From Bradyrhizobium daqingense (GTDB lineage Bacteria; Pseudomonadota; Alphaproteobacteria; Rhizobiales; Xanthobacteraceae): a DNA stretch of 64,000 bases. Every line of letters begins with the position of its first letter. Within the stretch, counting starts at the first letter, position 1. This document shows, one piece after another, positions 8,828 to 18,116 of the stretch. The stretch is taken from assembly GCF_021044685.1 (NCBI RefSeq), contig NZ_CP088014.1, positions 7,674,001-7,738,000 on the forward strand, written 5' to 3'. The notes beneath the pieces were generated by a model. The model was given only the letters and a program-made list of their open reading frames with translations, made no database searches and was not told where the DNA came from. Position numbers and translations under genes: made by a program.

Positions 8828-10153
8828 TCATTCACCTATGTAGAGGCAGCCGCGCTTCTTTGCGATCTGGTAGACCAGCACGCTCAGGAGCGCGATCAAC
8901 GATCCGTAGACGGGAAACATCCAGGCGATGTGCTCGCGTTGCAACCAAACCAGCAGATAGGGTGACGTCCCGCCAAACAAGGAGACGCCGAGCGCATAGC
9001 CGAGAGCCACTCCGGTGGTCCGCACGGCGCGCGGCATCAGCGTGGTGGCGATGAAGTTATAGAGGGCCATGTTGAAGCCCACGATCGCGCCGCCGAACAC
9101 CGTAACAAAGAAGAACGTGACGATGCCTTTTTCCGAATAGAGCAGTGTCAGGAAGAAGCATGGGATGAGCAACAGGCGCAGCAGCGCGAACGCGCGCGAG
9201 GGTCGCACCTTGTCCGCGAAAGCGCCGACAAACGGCGCCGTTGACATCCAGATCAGGACCATCAGGGTCATGATCCCGTACACATACGTGCTGTCCTCCT
9301 TGAAGACCGTATTGGCCATGTTGGGAAGACCGGTGTTCCAGGCATAGTTGGCGATCTGCACCGACCCGATCACCAGGATGACGGCGAGCAGCGAAAGGCG
9401 GACGCTCCATAGCGTTTTCCACACACCGCCAGTCGATTCCTGAATGCGCGAAGACTCGTCTTGCCGATGCATGGCTCGATTGATCAAGGTTTCCGGCACC
9501 GTCGTGCGCAGATAGATGATCAAAAGGCCCAGCACGCCGCCGACCGCAAAGGGTATACGCCAAGCCCACTCGCGCATGGCTTCAGGTGCGACCGAGGCGC
9601 TCACCAGGAAGGCAACTAGGCTGGATCCAAGGCTTCCCAATTGGATGAATGTGCCGCCAATCAGACCGAGATAGCGTCCCTCCTTACCAGGTGGCGCCAG
9701 TTCAATTGCAATGGCGTTGGCGACACCAGCTTCAGCGCCTGTGGCAAACCCCTGAATCAGCCGCATGATCAGCAGCGCTATGGCCGCCGTGACGCCGAGG
9801 TCCTTGTAGGTGGGCAACAAGGATATCAAAAGCGAGCAAACCGCCATGGCCGTGACAGAGATCAGCATGACGCGCTTGTGGCTGATGCGATCTGCGACCG
9901 GCCCCAGCAAAACAGCGCCCAGCGGTCGAGCGCAAAAGCCCGCGCCGTACACGGCAAGTCCCGCCAGCAGCGAGGTGGTGGGATCATCGGAAGGGAAGAA
10001 GTGCGGCGAGAGAAACGCCGCCATTACGCCGTAGACATTCCAGTCGTACCACTCTAGCGCCACCCCTCCTCCAAGGCCGGCGGTCATTCGCTTGTTGGCA
10101 GTTTGCTTGTCAAGCTGGACGGGTACAGCGCTGGGCTGAGCAATGATGTTCAT
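8828..10153 (-). CDS. MFS transporter, metabolite:H+ symporter (MHS) family
   Basis: A 441-residue, 12-helix major facilitator of the MHS family, the group of KgtP, ProP and ShiA. The GGVALEWYDWNVYG opening (about 28-41), the FCARPLGAVLLGPVADRISHKR loop 2-3 signature and the MRLIQGFATGAEAG segment are typical. It would import an organic acid or similar solute across the inner membrane. The ATG has a CCGAGGACCC leader. Its upstream gap holds two copies of the LacI-type operator, so it probably belongs to the same regulon as the CoA transferase and enoyl-CoA hydratase genes. Substrate not predictable. Confidence 0.9.
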   Translation of the reverse strand: MNIIAQPSAVPVQLDKQTANKRMTAGLGGGVALEWYDWNVYGVMAAFLSPHFFPSDDPTTSLLAGLAVYGAGFCARPLGAVLLGPVADRISHKRVMLISVTAMAVCSLLISLLPTYKDLGVTAAIALLIMRLIQGFATGAEAGVANAIAIELAPPGKEGRYLGLIGGTFIQLGSLGSSLVAFLVSASVAPEAMREWAWRIPFAVGGVLGLLIIYLRTTVPETLINRAMHRQDESSRIQESTGGVWKTLWSVRLSLLAVILVIGSVQIANYAWNTGLPNMANTVFKEDSTYVYGIMTLMVLIWMSTAPFVGAFADKVRPSRAFALLRLLLIPCFFLTLLYSEKGIVTFFFVTVFGGAIVGFNMALYNFIATTLMPRAVRTTGVALGYALGVSLFGGTSPYLLVWLQREHIAWMFPVYGSLIALLSVLVYQIAKKRGCLYIGE

Positions 10154-10645
10154 GGGTCCTCGGGCTCTATTGATGACTTAATGATTTTGCGGGTCGCGCG
10201 AGAACGAGCAGCCGCTCGTCGGCTCAACTGCGCCCGCCGCGAGCGGGGGTCTACGAGAGCGGCGGCCTTGAGCAGGCCGGACCGCGGAAGCGCAAGCGCA
10301 ACAGCTGCCCGGGATGCCGGCGGAAAGCCCGCCTGGCTTCACGTAATTGCGGGCCTCGCCTCACGAGCGGCCATTGCACGATCCTAATGGCGCAGGACGC
10401 CTTCATCGTTGCTTCCGACTTGCGCGGCGACTCGCATAAAGCGCGCGCGAGATTCCGTGCCATTCCCATGGCCAGCCTTCCTCCTGTTGCTCTAAGCGCG
10501 CTTCTGAAGAAGCTGATGTTCTTGTTGGACAGCGCGGCGTCACAAGACCCGTCGCATCGTCAATGAGATCCTTCAGATGTGACCCACTCTCGCCGGCCGC
10601 ATCCTTCTGGTTTCCCGCAGTACCGGGCATTTCGACATCGAGTTC

Positions 10646-10659
10646 TGAAATCGATTTCA
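10646..10659. promoter_or_regulatory. LacI-family operator palindrome (copy 2)
   Basis: TGAAATCGATTTCA, a perfect 14-bp palindrome identical to the core of the site at 4522. It lies between the MHS permease and the enoyl-CoA hydratase genes, about 490 bp before the first and 210 bp before the second. Confidence 0.7.
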
Positions 10660-10811
10660 AGATTAGTAAGAATTCGGAACTGCGGAGTCAAGCCGTTTTT
10701 TACGGGTGAAGCCCGCCTCATGGTCTCCGTCGGCTCCGCGTTGAGCAAGGTGGCTCAGCGCCGCTGAGGCTGGTTCTTCCAAGAAGAGGCTTTTGGATGC
10801 CTCGTTGCGAA

Positions 10812-10823
10812 GAAATCGATTTC
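10812..10823. promoter_or_regulatory. LacI-family operator palindrome (copy 3)
   Basis: GAAATCGATTTC, the 12-bp core of the other two sites, ends 43 bp before the ATG of the enoyl-CoA hydratase gene. It is a position suited to repression of that promoter. The base before the core breaks the longer palindrome. Confidence 0.65.
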
Positions 10824-10866
10824 AGTCTAAGGCGGGGTTCTCATATTCCTTCAGGAGAACCGCTCC

Positions 10867-11649
10867 ATGTCCGAGACGCCCGATCTCATCCTCTCGACAT
10901 CTGTCGCGCCCCACGTGCGCCTATTGACGCTGAATAGGACATCAAAACGAAACGCCTTGAGCAACCAGTTGATCGTGGAGCTTGGCGCCATCTTGCGCCG
11001 TGCCGCAATCGATGAGGATGTCCGCTGTGTCGTGCTTTGTGGCAGCGATGCGTTCTTCTCTGCCGGAGCCGACATCAAGGAGATGCGGGAGCGCGGCTTT
11101 GAGGCAATCGACAATTCCGCCCGACGTTCTGCCTGGGGGGATGTCGCCAATTTCCCCAAGCCTCTCATTGCCGCGGTCGAGGGCATTTGCTTCGGCGGCG
11201 GCCACGAATTGGCGCTGCTCGCGGATATCGTGATAGCAGGTGAAGGGGCGGTATTTGGGCAGCCTGAGATCAACATCGGAATATTGCCCGGCGACGGCGC
11301 AACGCAGAGGCTGACACGCGTGGCTGGCAAATCACTGGCCATGCTGATGATCCTGAGCGGCCAATCCATCACGGCGCGGAGTGCGATGCAGGCCGGCCTT
11401 GTGGCGGAAGTTGTCGAAAGCGGCAGGGCGCAGAGGCGAGCGCTCGAAATAGCCGATCTGATAGCGCAAAAGCCTCCCCGCTCGGCTGAACTTGCCAAAG
11501 CTGCCGTTCTCGCCGCCTTTCAGACCACGTTGGACGCCGGGCTCGAGTTCGAGCGGCAAGCGATACGTCACGCTTTCAGCACAGCTGACCAGAAGGAGGG
11601 AATGAACGCCTTCTTTGACAAGAGGCCGCCGAATTATCGCGGGAAGTAG
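10867..11649 (+). CDS. Enoyl-CoA hydratase/isomerase (crotonase) family protein
   Basis: A 260-residue crotonase. It shows AFFSAGADIKEM (62-73) of the CoA/oxyanion site, then FGGGHELALLAD with Glu114, and FGQPEINIGILPGDG with Glu134. Both catalytic glutamates of hydratases are therefore kept. An AGGAG Shine-Dalgarno sits 8 nt before the ATG. The LacI-type operator just upstream ties it to the CoA transferase at 3270: one activates an acid to a CoA ester, the other would hydrate the enoyl-CoA. The pathway substrate is unknown. It is convergent with the next minus-strand gene. Confidence 0.9.
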   Translation: MSETPDLILSTSVAPHVRLLTLNRTSKRNALSNQLIVELGAILRRAAIDEDVRCVVLCGSDAFFSAGADIKEMRERGFEAIDNSARRSAWGDVANFPKPLIAAVEGICFGGGHELALLADIVIAGEGAVFGQPEINIGILPGDGATQRLTRVAGKSLAMLMILSGQSITARSAMQAGLVAEVVESGRAQRRALEIADLIAQKPPRSAELAKAAVLAAFQTTLDAGLEFERQAIRHAFSTADQKEGMNAFFDKRPPNYRGK

Positions 11650-11659
11650 CCCCCCGCGA
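11637..11659. terminator. Possible short hairpin at convergent gene ends
   Basis: TCGCGGG and CCCGCGA form a perfect 7-bp stem with a 9-nt loop spanning the enoyl-CoA hydratase stop codon, before the convergent binding-protein gene. There is no T tract, so this is only a weak terminator call. Confidence 0.25.
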
Positions 11660-11708
11660 TTGGCTCGCACGCGGCGCCGGCGAAGCTCGCCCGCGCAACA
11701 TGCGACAT

Positions 11709-12929
11709 TCAACACTCCTTCGGCTCGACCGGGCCGGCGCTACGGGCGACGATCTCGTATTGGCCGGCCTTTGCCACGCCAATGTACATGTTCATCCTGC
11801 AGTGGCGCTTGCCCGGCACCATCTCCGCCGGCCCGCCAGGCCCTTCCGCAATCTTGGCGTGGTCAAGCGCGGCAGCGACAGCCTCGCGGTCAATTGTACC
11901 GGCTTCCCTCACTGCGGCTTCCCACAGCTTCAGTCCTCGATACGTGCCGGTCGCGGCGCTTCCTGCTGAGAACCGGAACTTGCCCGGAAACTGCTTTTCG
12001 TAGGCCGACTGAATTTTGGCGCTCACCGGATCTTCCGCCGCGAGCGCCTTGTAATAGTCGAGGCTGCTGGCGAGGCCTTCGATCTCGTGAGCCTGGTTCA
12101 TTTCGAGCGTGTTCTCGTCATAGTAGACGCAGCCCAGCTGTCCCCCATTCCTAGAAAAGCCCGCTTCATAAAGCTGTTTGAAGAACGAGCCGACGCCCGG
12201 GGGGATAACACTGTTGAAGACCACGTCTACCTTGTTGGACGTGATGCGGCTCACGGTCGATGAAAAATCGATTTGGTCAAGCGGGTAGTACTCCTCGAAC
12301 ACCACCTCCCCGCCGCTGCTCTCGATCACCTTGCGCGCATAGGCATTGATTGTTTGCGGCCAGACGTAGTTTGATCCAGGCAGCGCGAAGCGTCTGCCAC
12401 CGTTCTTGATCAACCACGGAATGAACCGGTCGCAATTCTGCGCCGGTACCGGCCCGGTGCAAAACAGATAGGGCGTGCACTCCCTGCCTTCGTAGGCCTG
12501 TGGATAGATGTAGAGCGTCTTGCCACGAGAGATGATGATGTCCTTGATGGCGTTGCGCATCGAGCTCGCAATGCCGCCGAGTACCAGGTCGACCTTGTCT
12601 CGTTGAATCAGCTTGCGGACATTGCCAACAGCGACGGACTCGTTGGACGCGGTGTCTTCGATCAGGAGGTCGATCGGGCGCCCCAAGAGACCACCGTTCT
12701 CGTTGATCTCGCTCGCGACCATGCGCGCGACATTGGCGTCGGTATTCCCGGCAAAGCCGAGTGCCCCCGTAAGGTCGGTGGCAATGCCAATCCTGATCGG
12801 GCCTTCAGCGGCGTTGGCCCAGTCAGGACGGATCACCCAGCTGCCCGGGCCGGCCGCAATGGCCGCAGACACAAAGGCGAAATTGCCGAGAAAGCGGCGG
12901 CGGCTGAGTTGCCGGTGATCATTCAACAT
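11709..12929 (-). CDS. ABC transporter substrate-binding protein, urea/amide/branched-chain type, Tat signal (copy 1)
   Basis: A 406-residue periplasmic binding protein of the Liv/Urt/Ami group. Residues 5-35 form a twin-arginine signal (SRRRFLGNFAF, then WANAAEG at the cleavage site). The mature protein starts IRIGIATDLTGALGFAGNTD and contains the PGSNYVWPQTINAYARKVI block characteristic of this group. The start at 12929 is chosen because AAGGGGAGGT lies just before it; the longer frame to 13016 lacks one. It is strikingly similar along its whole length to the binding protein at 16896-18116 (identical length), so the two are recent duplicates flanking the transporter operon. Ligand unknown. 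Confidence 0.88.
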   Translation of the reverse strand: MLNDHRQLSRRRFLGNFAFVSAAIAAGPGSWVIRPDWANAAEGPIRIGIATDLTGALGFAGNTDANVARMVASEINENGGLLGRPIDLLIEDTASNESVAVGNVRKLIQRDKVDLVLGGIASSMRNAIKDIIISRGKTLYIYPQAYEGRECTPYLFCTGPVPAQNCDRFIPWLIKNGGRRFALPGSNYVWPQTINAYARKVIESSGGEVVFEEYYPLDQIDFSSTVSRITSNKVDVVFNSVIPPGVGSFFKQLYEAGFSRNGGQLGCVYYDENTLEMNQAHEIEGLASSLDYYKALAAEDPVSAKIQSAYEKQFPGKFRFSAGSAATGTYRGLKLWEAAVREAGTIDREAVAAALDHAKIAEGPGGPAEMVPGKRHCRMNMYIGVAKAGQYEIVARSAGPVEPKEC

Positions 12930-13077
12930 GGAACTGACCTCCCCTTGGCTCATGGCCTTAATCCACGCGCCCTGCTCTTTCCTGGGGGGCGCGGTAACCG
13001 GAACGCTATCCGTCATTTTTCGGTTTCAAGTCGGCTCTTCGGATCAACTTTTTAAAATCGCGAACGAAGTGCAGCAA

Positions 13078-14334
13078 TCAGGACAGTCTGAAAAGCTCCC
13101 TCGCGTTCTCGCCAAGGATCCTGACCGCCAAGCGCTCTGCGTCTCGGGGGCGAAAGTAGCCGCTCGCAACTTTTTCTTTCAGAACCTCGCCGATGAGCCG
13201 GCGTGCGCCCTGTATCGCGGCAAATGTCTCCTCAACGTGAAGACAATCTCCTCCGATCATCATTCGCGATTCATCCGGCAAGACTTCAATAGCCTCGTGC
13301 AGGGCCAGCTTGAAATGGGACGGGCTCAACAGGAAGGACCAGCACAAATCGAGCCAAACATTGCGGTACACAAAAGCCATTCCCAACAAGTCCCGGCTCC
13401 AGGGATAGGCCAAATGCATCAGCAGAAAACGGGTCCGAGGATGACGCTCAATCAACCCGGTCATGCGTAGCGGGTGGGAGCCGCTTATGATTGCCGTTCC
13501 AAGATGAGTTTGGACTGGCAGGCCGGCTTCGCCTGCGAGCTGACAAAACAAATCGACGACAAAGTCACAGAAAGCCTTGCGCGCCGCAGGGGATGGAGAC
13601 CTTTGTCCCCAGGCCTGCCGAGCGAGGTCCTCGTTCGGTTCGTCAAAGCTTAGATCGCGGTCATAGGCGAGCGCGTTTTTGAGCGCAACGTGATTGCGCC
13701 GGGCGCAGCCGGCTACGAGCTCCCGGATTGCGTCGCAATAATCGTCGAAGGTTTTCACCTCCATGCCGAGGCGCCGCAGCAACGTATGGCCGCAATTTCC
13801 ATTGTGATCGCGAGATTCCGGGTGCCAGCCGAGGGCGAATGCATTGATCCGCAGGACCGCATCGTAACTTTGCCCTAGGACCGGCCGCGGATCCATCAAC
13901 GGATCGAGAAAAGGGTCCGTTACGATCCTTCCGATGGCGGCGCGCCCAATGACTTCACTTGGCCATGTCGCCTCCCTGTGGCGCAAGCGCACCAAAGCGT
14001 CTACTGCCTCCCAGTTGTCGCGCGTGATTCCGGTTTCGGCGACGCCGTAAAGCTCGGCGACACCGCCGGCGAGGTTACGAACGAATGCATTTGAGCCGCT
14101 CCTCTCCAGGAACGGAGCAAGGGCCTCCCAGGTGATTGGCTCGGTAGCGGTAGATAACATATCGCCAGTCGCCTTGGGCTCGGATGGCAGGACGTGGCTT
14201 GTCCAAGCCGCATAGCTCTGCTGGAACAGTTTCAAAAGATTCACGTCCCGGCTATGTGCGACCTCGGACATGTGATGTTCATGGACATCGACGACCTGGC
14301 ACGCATTCACAAAATCGCTCATGGTTTTGGACAT
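13078..14334 (-). CDS. Amidohydrolase-family (TIM-barrel metal-dependent) hydrolase
   Basis: A ~418-residue amidohydrolase-2 type protein. The metal-binding start motif is VVDVHEHH, followed later by PVQTHLGTA, FLLMHLAYPW, WLDLCW and the GGDC Asp motif in MMIGGDCLH, an arrangement also seen in uronate-isomerase-like and decarboxylating amidohydrolases. The start at 14334 is preferred because GAGAGGGACG lies directly before it; the longer frame begins with TTG. It sits inside the ABC operon between livF (77 nt upstream) and the duplicated binding protein. It may open or decarboxylate the imported compound (inference). Confidence 0.75.
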   Translation of the reverse strand: MSKTMSDFVNACQVVDVHEHHMSEVAHSRDVNLLKLFQQSYAAWTSHVLPSEPKATGDMLSTATEPITWEALAPFLERSGSNAFVRNLAGGVAELYGVAETGITRDNWEAVDALVRLRHREATWPSEVIGRAAIGRIVTDPFLDPLMDPRPVLGQSYDAVLRINAFALGWHPESRDHNGNCGHTLLRRLGMEVKTFDDYCDAIRELVAGCARRNHVALKNALAYDRDLSFDEPNEDLARQAWGQRSPSPAARKAFCDFVVDLFCQLAGEAGLPVQTHLGTAIISGSHPLRMTGLIERHPRTRFLLMHLAYPWSRDLLGMAFVYRNVWLDLCWSFLLSPSHFKLALHEAIEVLPDESRMMIGGDCLHVEETFAAIQGARRLIGEVLKEKVASGYFRPRDAERLAVRILGENARELFRLS

Positions 14335-14410
14335 CGTCCCTCTCTGTTCAGTCATCGCAAGGAACTTCAACGCGCCATCTTTCGGGCGTGGGATGGCAGC
14401 CGGGACGCCT

Positions 14411-15106
14411 CTACGGCGCCAGATACGTCAAGAGCCGCGGGTCGTCGCGCAGCTGTTGCGACGGGCCCGACAGCGCGACACGGCCGCGATCGACCACATA
14501 GGCCTGCTCCGCGACGCGCATTGCGAGATCGAGATGTTGCTCGACGATGATGATCGCGATCTCTCTGGCTAGTTCGATCAAGCGCTCGGTGATCTCCTCG
14601 ATGACGCCGATCCAGACACCCTCGGTCGGCTCATCCAGCAGGAGGAGTTTGGGGTTTCCGAGCATCGCGCGGGCGATTGCGAGCATCTTGCGCTCGCCAC
14701 CGGACAACGTTCCGGCCGGCTGATCCAGACGCTGGCCGAGTTTTGGAAACATCATCATGACCCGGTCCACTGCCGATCTATCGCGGTGCAAAAGCGATCC
14801 GACGGCGAGATTGTCGCGCACCGACAGGCGCCCGAACACTGAATGCTCTTGCGGCACATATCCAATGCCGGCCCGCACCCGCTCTTCGGTTCGGCGGCGA
14901 TCGATATCTTGGCCGTTGAATTGCACGCCGCCCCTCCATGCCGGCAGTTCGCCCACGATCGCCTTCATGAGCGTGCTCTTTCCGGCGCCGTTACGGCCGA
15001 GGACGGCCACACCGCCCCGCGGTGGGACGGTCATATTGACACCGAACAGCACCTGGCTGCGTCCGTAGCCGGCGTCGAGATGCTTGAGATTGAGGAATTC
15101 AGGCAC
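14411..15106 (-). CDS. livF: ABC transporter ATP-binding protein, LivF type
   Basis: A 231-residue ABC ATPase with Walker A GRNGAGKST, signature LSGGERKM, Walker B KLLLLDEPTEGVWIGVIEEI and the switch His in IIVEQHLDLAM. The EGVWIG sequence after Walker B (usually EGLxP or EGLWIG) marks the LivF/UrtE group. The GTG at 15106 is the best start: it overlaps the last codons of livG and is followed by the conserved LNLKHLDAGYGRSQVLFGVN opening. It energises uptake together with LivG, LivH and LivM. Confidence 0.88.
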   Translation of the reverse strand: MPEFLNLKHLDAGYGRSQVLFGVNMTVPPRGGVAVLGRNGAGKSTLMKAIVGELPAWRGGVQFNGQDIDRRRTEERVRAGIGYVPQEHSVFGRLSVRDNLAVGSLLHRDRSAVDRVMMMFPKLGQRLDQPAGTLSGGERKMLAIARAMLGNPKLLLLDEPTEGVWIGVIEEITERLIELAREIAIIIVEQHLDLAMRVAEQAYVVDRGRVALSGPSQQLRDDPRLLTYLAP

Positions 15107-15833
15107 GGCGCAAATAGATCTCCTGGACGCTTCTGTTGGCCTGGATCTCGGCAACCGTCCCCGACGCCAGAACCTTGCCCTGATCGAGCACGGTTAGCCG
15201 GTCGCAGATGTCTCGGATGAAATCCAGGTCGTGCTCCACGATGACAAGCGAGCAATGCTGCTTGATCGGCTGCAGCAACTCGCCCGTGACGCGGCGCTCC
15301 TCAAGGCTCATGCCACCGGTCGGCTCGTCCAAGAGCAGAAGGCGCGGCCGGCATGCGAGCGCCATCGCGATCTCCAGCCATTGCTGCTGACCGTGAGAAA
15401 GGGTCGCCGCAGCATCAAACGCGCGATCGGCGAGCCGGAACTGGAGGAGCAACGTCATGACCTCCTCGTGCAGTCGTCCCCGACTGCGCGAGAACGCCAG
15501 ATCCAGCAGTGAGGACCGGGCCTGCAGCGCGAGCAGGATGTTGTCGTATAGCGTGAGGGTCGGTAGCACGGCGGTGATCTGGAATTTCAGGCTCATGCCC
15601 GCTCGCGCACGCTCTGGCGGCGTCAACGAGGTGACGTCAGTATTGATGAATGTCACCTTGCCTCGCGTCGGCACTAGCGCACCTGCAAGACACTTCATCA
15701 GCGTGCTCTTGCCCGAGCCGTTCGGCCCGATCAGGCCATGAAACTCTCTCTCGCCGACGCTGAGCGCCGCTCCGTCCAGCGCGGTGAGTTTGCCAAAGAC
15801 CTTGGAGATGCCGGCGGCTTCAAGGAGCGGCAT
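15099..15833 (-). CDS. livG: ABC transporter ATP-binding protein, LivG type
   Basis: A 244-residue ABC ATPase. It has Walker A GPNGSGKST (about 37-45), the LivG-type segment GMSLKFQITAVLPTLTLYDN, signature LSHGQQQWLEIAMALA, Walker B RLLLLDEPTGGMS and IVEHDLDFI. It overlaps livM upstream by 14 nt and livF downstream by 8 nt, so the genes are translationally coupled. It should pair with LivF on the inner-membrane permease. Confidence 0.9.
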   Translation of the reverse strand: MPLLEAAGISKVFGKLTALDGAALSVGEREFHGLIGPNGSGKSTLMKCLAGALVPTRGKVTFINTDVTSLTPPERARAGMSLKFQITAVLPTLTLYDNILLALQARSSLLDLAFSRSRGRLHEEVMTLLLQFRLADRAFDAAATLSHGQQQWLEIAMALACRPRLLLLDEPTGGMSLEERRVTGELLQPIKQHCSLVIVEHDLDFIRDICDRLTVLDQGKVLASGTVAEIQANRSVQEIYLRRA

Positions 15834-16902
15834 TGCGCTTCTCCTTCAGGCTCGGGCCGAAATGACCTACACGTTCCCGCTCGCCCAGCACGAGGCTGAT
15901 CAAGCCGAGGGGGCGGAACAGAATGACGAGCAACAGCAAAACGCCGAGAATGATCGGCCAGATATCGCGATAATTGTCGGAGAGCCAGAAGCTGAGGCCC
16001 TCAACAATCGCGGTGCCGATGACCGCACCGATCAATGTCCCGGAGCCGCCGAACAAGACGTAGAGCACGACCTGGGTAGACATGACCACGCCCAGCATGT
16101 TCGTCCAGACGAAGCCCTCGTGAAACGCATAGAGGCTGCCGGAAGCACCTGCGATCGCGCCGCTGATTGCGAATATGATGGCCTTCAAATGCTGCACATT
16201 GTAGCCGAAGAAGGCGATGCGCTGTTCATTCTCTCGCAATCCCGCCAGTGCCAGACCGAACTGCGACCGCAGCAAAAAGCGCGACAGAAGGTAGATCAGA
16301 ACCAGAATGGCGAGAACCAGATAGTAAAATCCTGGTCCCTCGCTCAATTCGTGCGAGCCGATTGTCATCGGCGGGATCGAAGGGATACCGTTCTGGCCGC
16401 CAAGATAATGAGAACCCCGAGCGAGCCGATCGGCTGCATAAGCTCCGGTCATAGTACCAAGCGAAACGAAGACCACACTGGAGGGGTGACGGCCAAGCAG
16501 CAGGAAACCTGCCAGCAACAATGCCGCTACAAAACCGATCAAGGTTCCGGCCGGAAGAACGGCAAAAATCGATGCGACCCCGAAATCGCGTGAAAGCAGC
16601 GCCACACCGTAGCCGGCCGTGCCGAAGAACAACGACTGACCCAAGCTCAAGATCCCGGCATAGCCCCACACCAGGTCGAACGACAACGCGAAGAGGCACA
16701 GGATGAGCACTCGCGTTGCATAGACAGTGATGTAATCCCGCAGGACGAGCGGTGCGATCGAAGCGGCAATCAGCAATGCCAGTTCGAGAATTGGAAGCAC
16801 CTTCGTTCGCCCTGCGATGGCAGATGCCATGACGGGCGAACGAGCAGCTTCAATCACGTGTGGCGGGGGCTGTGTGCCAGTGCCGGTCGATGACATCAGC
16901 AC
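15820..16902 (-). CDS. livM: ABC transporter permease, LivM type
   Basis: A 360-residue multi-helix permease with the LivM hallmarks FDLVWGYAGILSLGQSLFFGTAGYGVALL and GLRENEQRIAFFGYNVQHLKAIIFAISGAIAGASGSLYA. GTG at 16902 or ATG at 16896 are possible starts; both overlap the stop of the preceding binding-protein gene. It would form the membrane channel with LivH. Confidence 0.9.
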   Translation of the reverse strand: MLMSSTGTGTQPPPHVIEAARSPVMASAIAGRTKVLPILELALLIAASIAPLVLRDYITVYATRVLILCLFALSFDLVWGYAGILSLGQSLFFGTAGYGVALLSRDFGVASIFAVLPAGTLIGFVAALLLAGFLLLGRHPSSVVFVSLGTMTGAYAADRLARGSHYLGGQNGIPSIPPMTIGSHELSEGPGFYYLVLAILVLIYLLSRFLLRSQFGLALAGLRENEQRIAFFGYNVQHLKAIIFAISGAIAGASGSLYAFHEGFVWTNMLGVVMSTQVVLYVLFGGSGTLIGAVIGTAIVEGLSFWLSDNYRDIWPIILGVLLLLVILFRPLGLISLVLGERERVGHFGPSLKEKRNAAP

Positions 16903-18116
16903 TCCTTCGGATCGACCAGGCCGGCGCTACGCGCGACAATCTCGTACTGGCCGCCCTTCGCCACTCCAATGTACATGTTCATCCTGCAGTGGCGCTTGCC
17001 GGGCGCCATTTCGGCAGGCCCGCCCGGCCCTTCCGCAATCTTCGCGTGGTCGAGGGCGGCGGCTACCGCGTCGCGGTCAATTGTGCCGGCCTCCTTCACT
17101 GCAGCCTCCCACAGCTTTAATCCTCGATAGGTGCCGGTCGCGGCGCTGCCTGCCGAGAACCGGAACTTGGCTGGAAATTGTTTGTCGTAGGCCGATTGAA
17201 TCCTGGCGCTTACCGGATCCTCCGCCGCAAGCATCTTGTAGTAGTCGAGGCTGCTCGCGAGCCCTTCAATCTCTTGGGCCTGGTTCATTTCCAGGAAATT
17301 TTCGTCGTAATAGACGCACCCCAGCCGCCCGCCGTTTTTGGAGAAGCCGGCTTGATAGAGCTGTTTAAAGAACGGGCTGACGCCGGGCGGGACAATGGCG
17401 TTGAAAACCACGTCGACTTTGTTGGATATGATCCGGCTAACTGTGGAGGAAAAGTCAATCTGGTCGAGCGGGTAGTATTCTTCAAAGACGACTTCGCCAC
17501 CGCTGCTCTCGATCACCTTGCGTGCATAGGCGTTGATTGTTTGCGGCCAAACATAATTGGAGCCAGGCAGGGCAAAACGCTTACCACCATTTTTGATCAA
17601 CCAGGGAATGAACTGGTCACAATTCTGTGCCGGTACCGGTCCCGTGCAGAACAGATAGGGCGTGCACTCTTTACCTTCGTAACCTTCCGGATAGATATAG
17701 AGCGTCTTGCCGCGAGAGATAATGACGTCCTTGATCGCATTGCGCATCGAGCTCGAGATACCGCCAATCACCAAGTCGACCTTGTCTCGCTGGATCAGCT
17801 TTCGCACATTTCCCACGGCGACGGATTCGTCGGAGGCAGTATCCTCAATCAGGAGTTCGATCGGGCGTCCCAACAGGCCGCCGGAGTCGTTGATCTCCTT
17901 GACCAGCATGCGAGCGACATTGGCGTCAGTGTTGCCGGCAAAGCCAAGTGACCCGGTAAGATCGGTCGCAATGCCAAGCCTGATCGGGCCTTCCGCAGCA
18001 TTTGCCCAATCCGGGCGAATTATCCAGCTGCCCGGACCCGCCGCGATGGCGGCGGAGGCGAAGGCGAAATTGCCGAGAAAGCGGCGGCGGCTCAGTTGAC
18101 GGCTGGCGTTGATCAT
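16896..18116 (-). CDS. ABC transporter substrate-binding protein, Tat signal (copy 2)
   Basis: A 406-residue periplasmic binding protein with a twin-arginine signal (SRRRFLGNFAFASAAIAAG) and the same domain layout as copy 1 at 11709. The ATG at 18116 overlaps the livH stop by four bases (ATGA), fixing this start; the open frame upstream is only a shadow of livH. The sequence is near-identical to copy 1 in the PGSNYVWPQTINAYARKVI and YYPLDQIDFSSTVSRI regions, with scattered substitutions in the ligand-proximal parts (for example VPPGVSPFFKQ against IPPGVGSFFKQ). The pair may have diverged in ligand range. Confidence 0.9.
   Translation of the reverse strand: MINASRQLSRRRFLGNFAFASAAIAAGPGSWIIRPDWANAAEGPIRLGIATDLTGSLGFAGNTDANVARMLVKEINDSGGLLGRPIELLIEDTASDESVAVGNVRKLIQRDKVDLVIGGISSSMRNAIKDVIISRGKTLYIYPEGYEGKECTPYLFCTGPVPAQNCDQFIPWLIKNGGKRFALPGSNYVWPQTINAYARKVIESSGGEVVFEEYYPLDQIDFSSTVSRIISNKVDVVFNAIVPPGVSPFFKQLYQAGFSKNGGRLGCVYYDENFLEMNQAQEIEGLASSLDYYKMLAAEDPVSARIQSAYDKQFPAKFRFSAGSAATGTYRGLKLWEAAVKEAGTIDRDAVAAALDHAKIAEGPGGPAEMAPGKRHCRMNMYIGVAKGGQYEIVARSAGLVDPKEC

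Larger units (their letters stand above)
10154..10866. other. Divergent intergenic region with two operator copies
   Basis: This 713-bp gap separates the minus-strand permease from the plus-strand enoyl-CoA hydratase. Apart from two copies of the GAAATCGATTTC palindrome (10646-10659 and 10812-10823) I find no gene. The short open frames inside it resemble no family I know. Confidence 0.5.
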
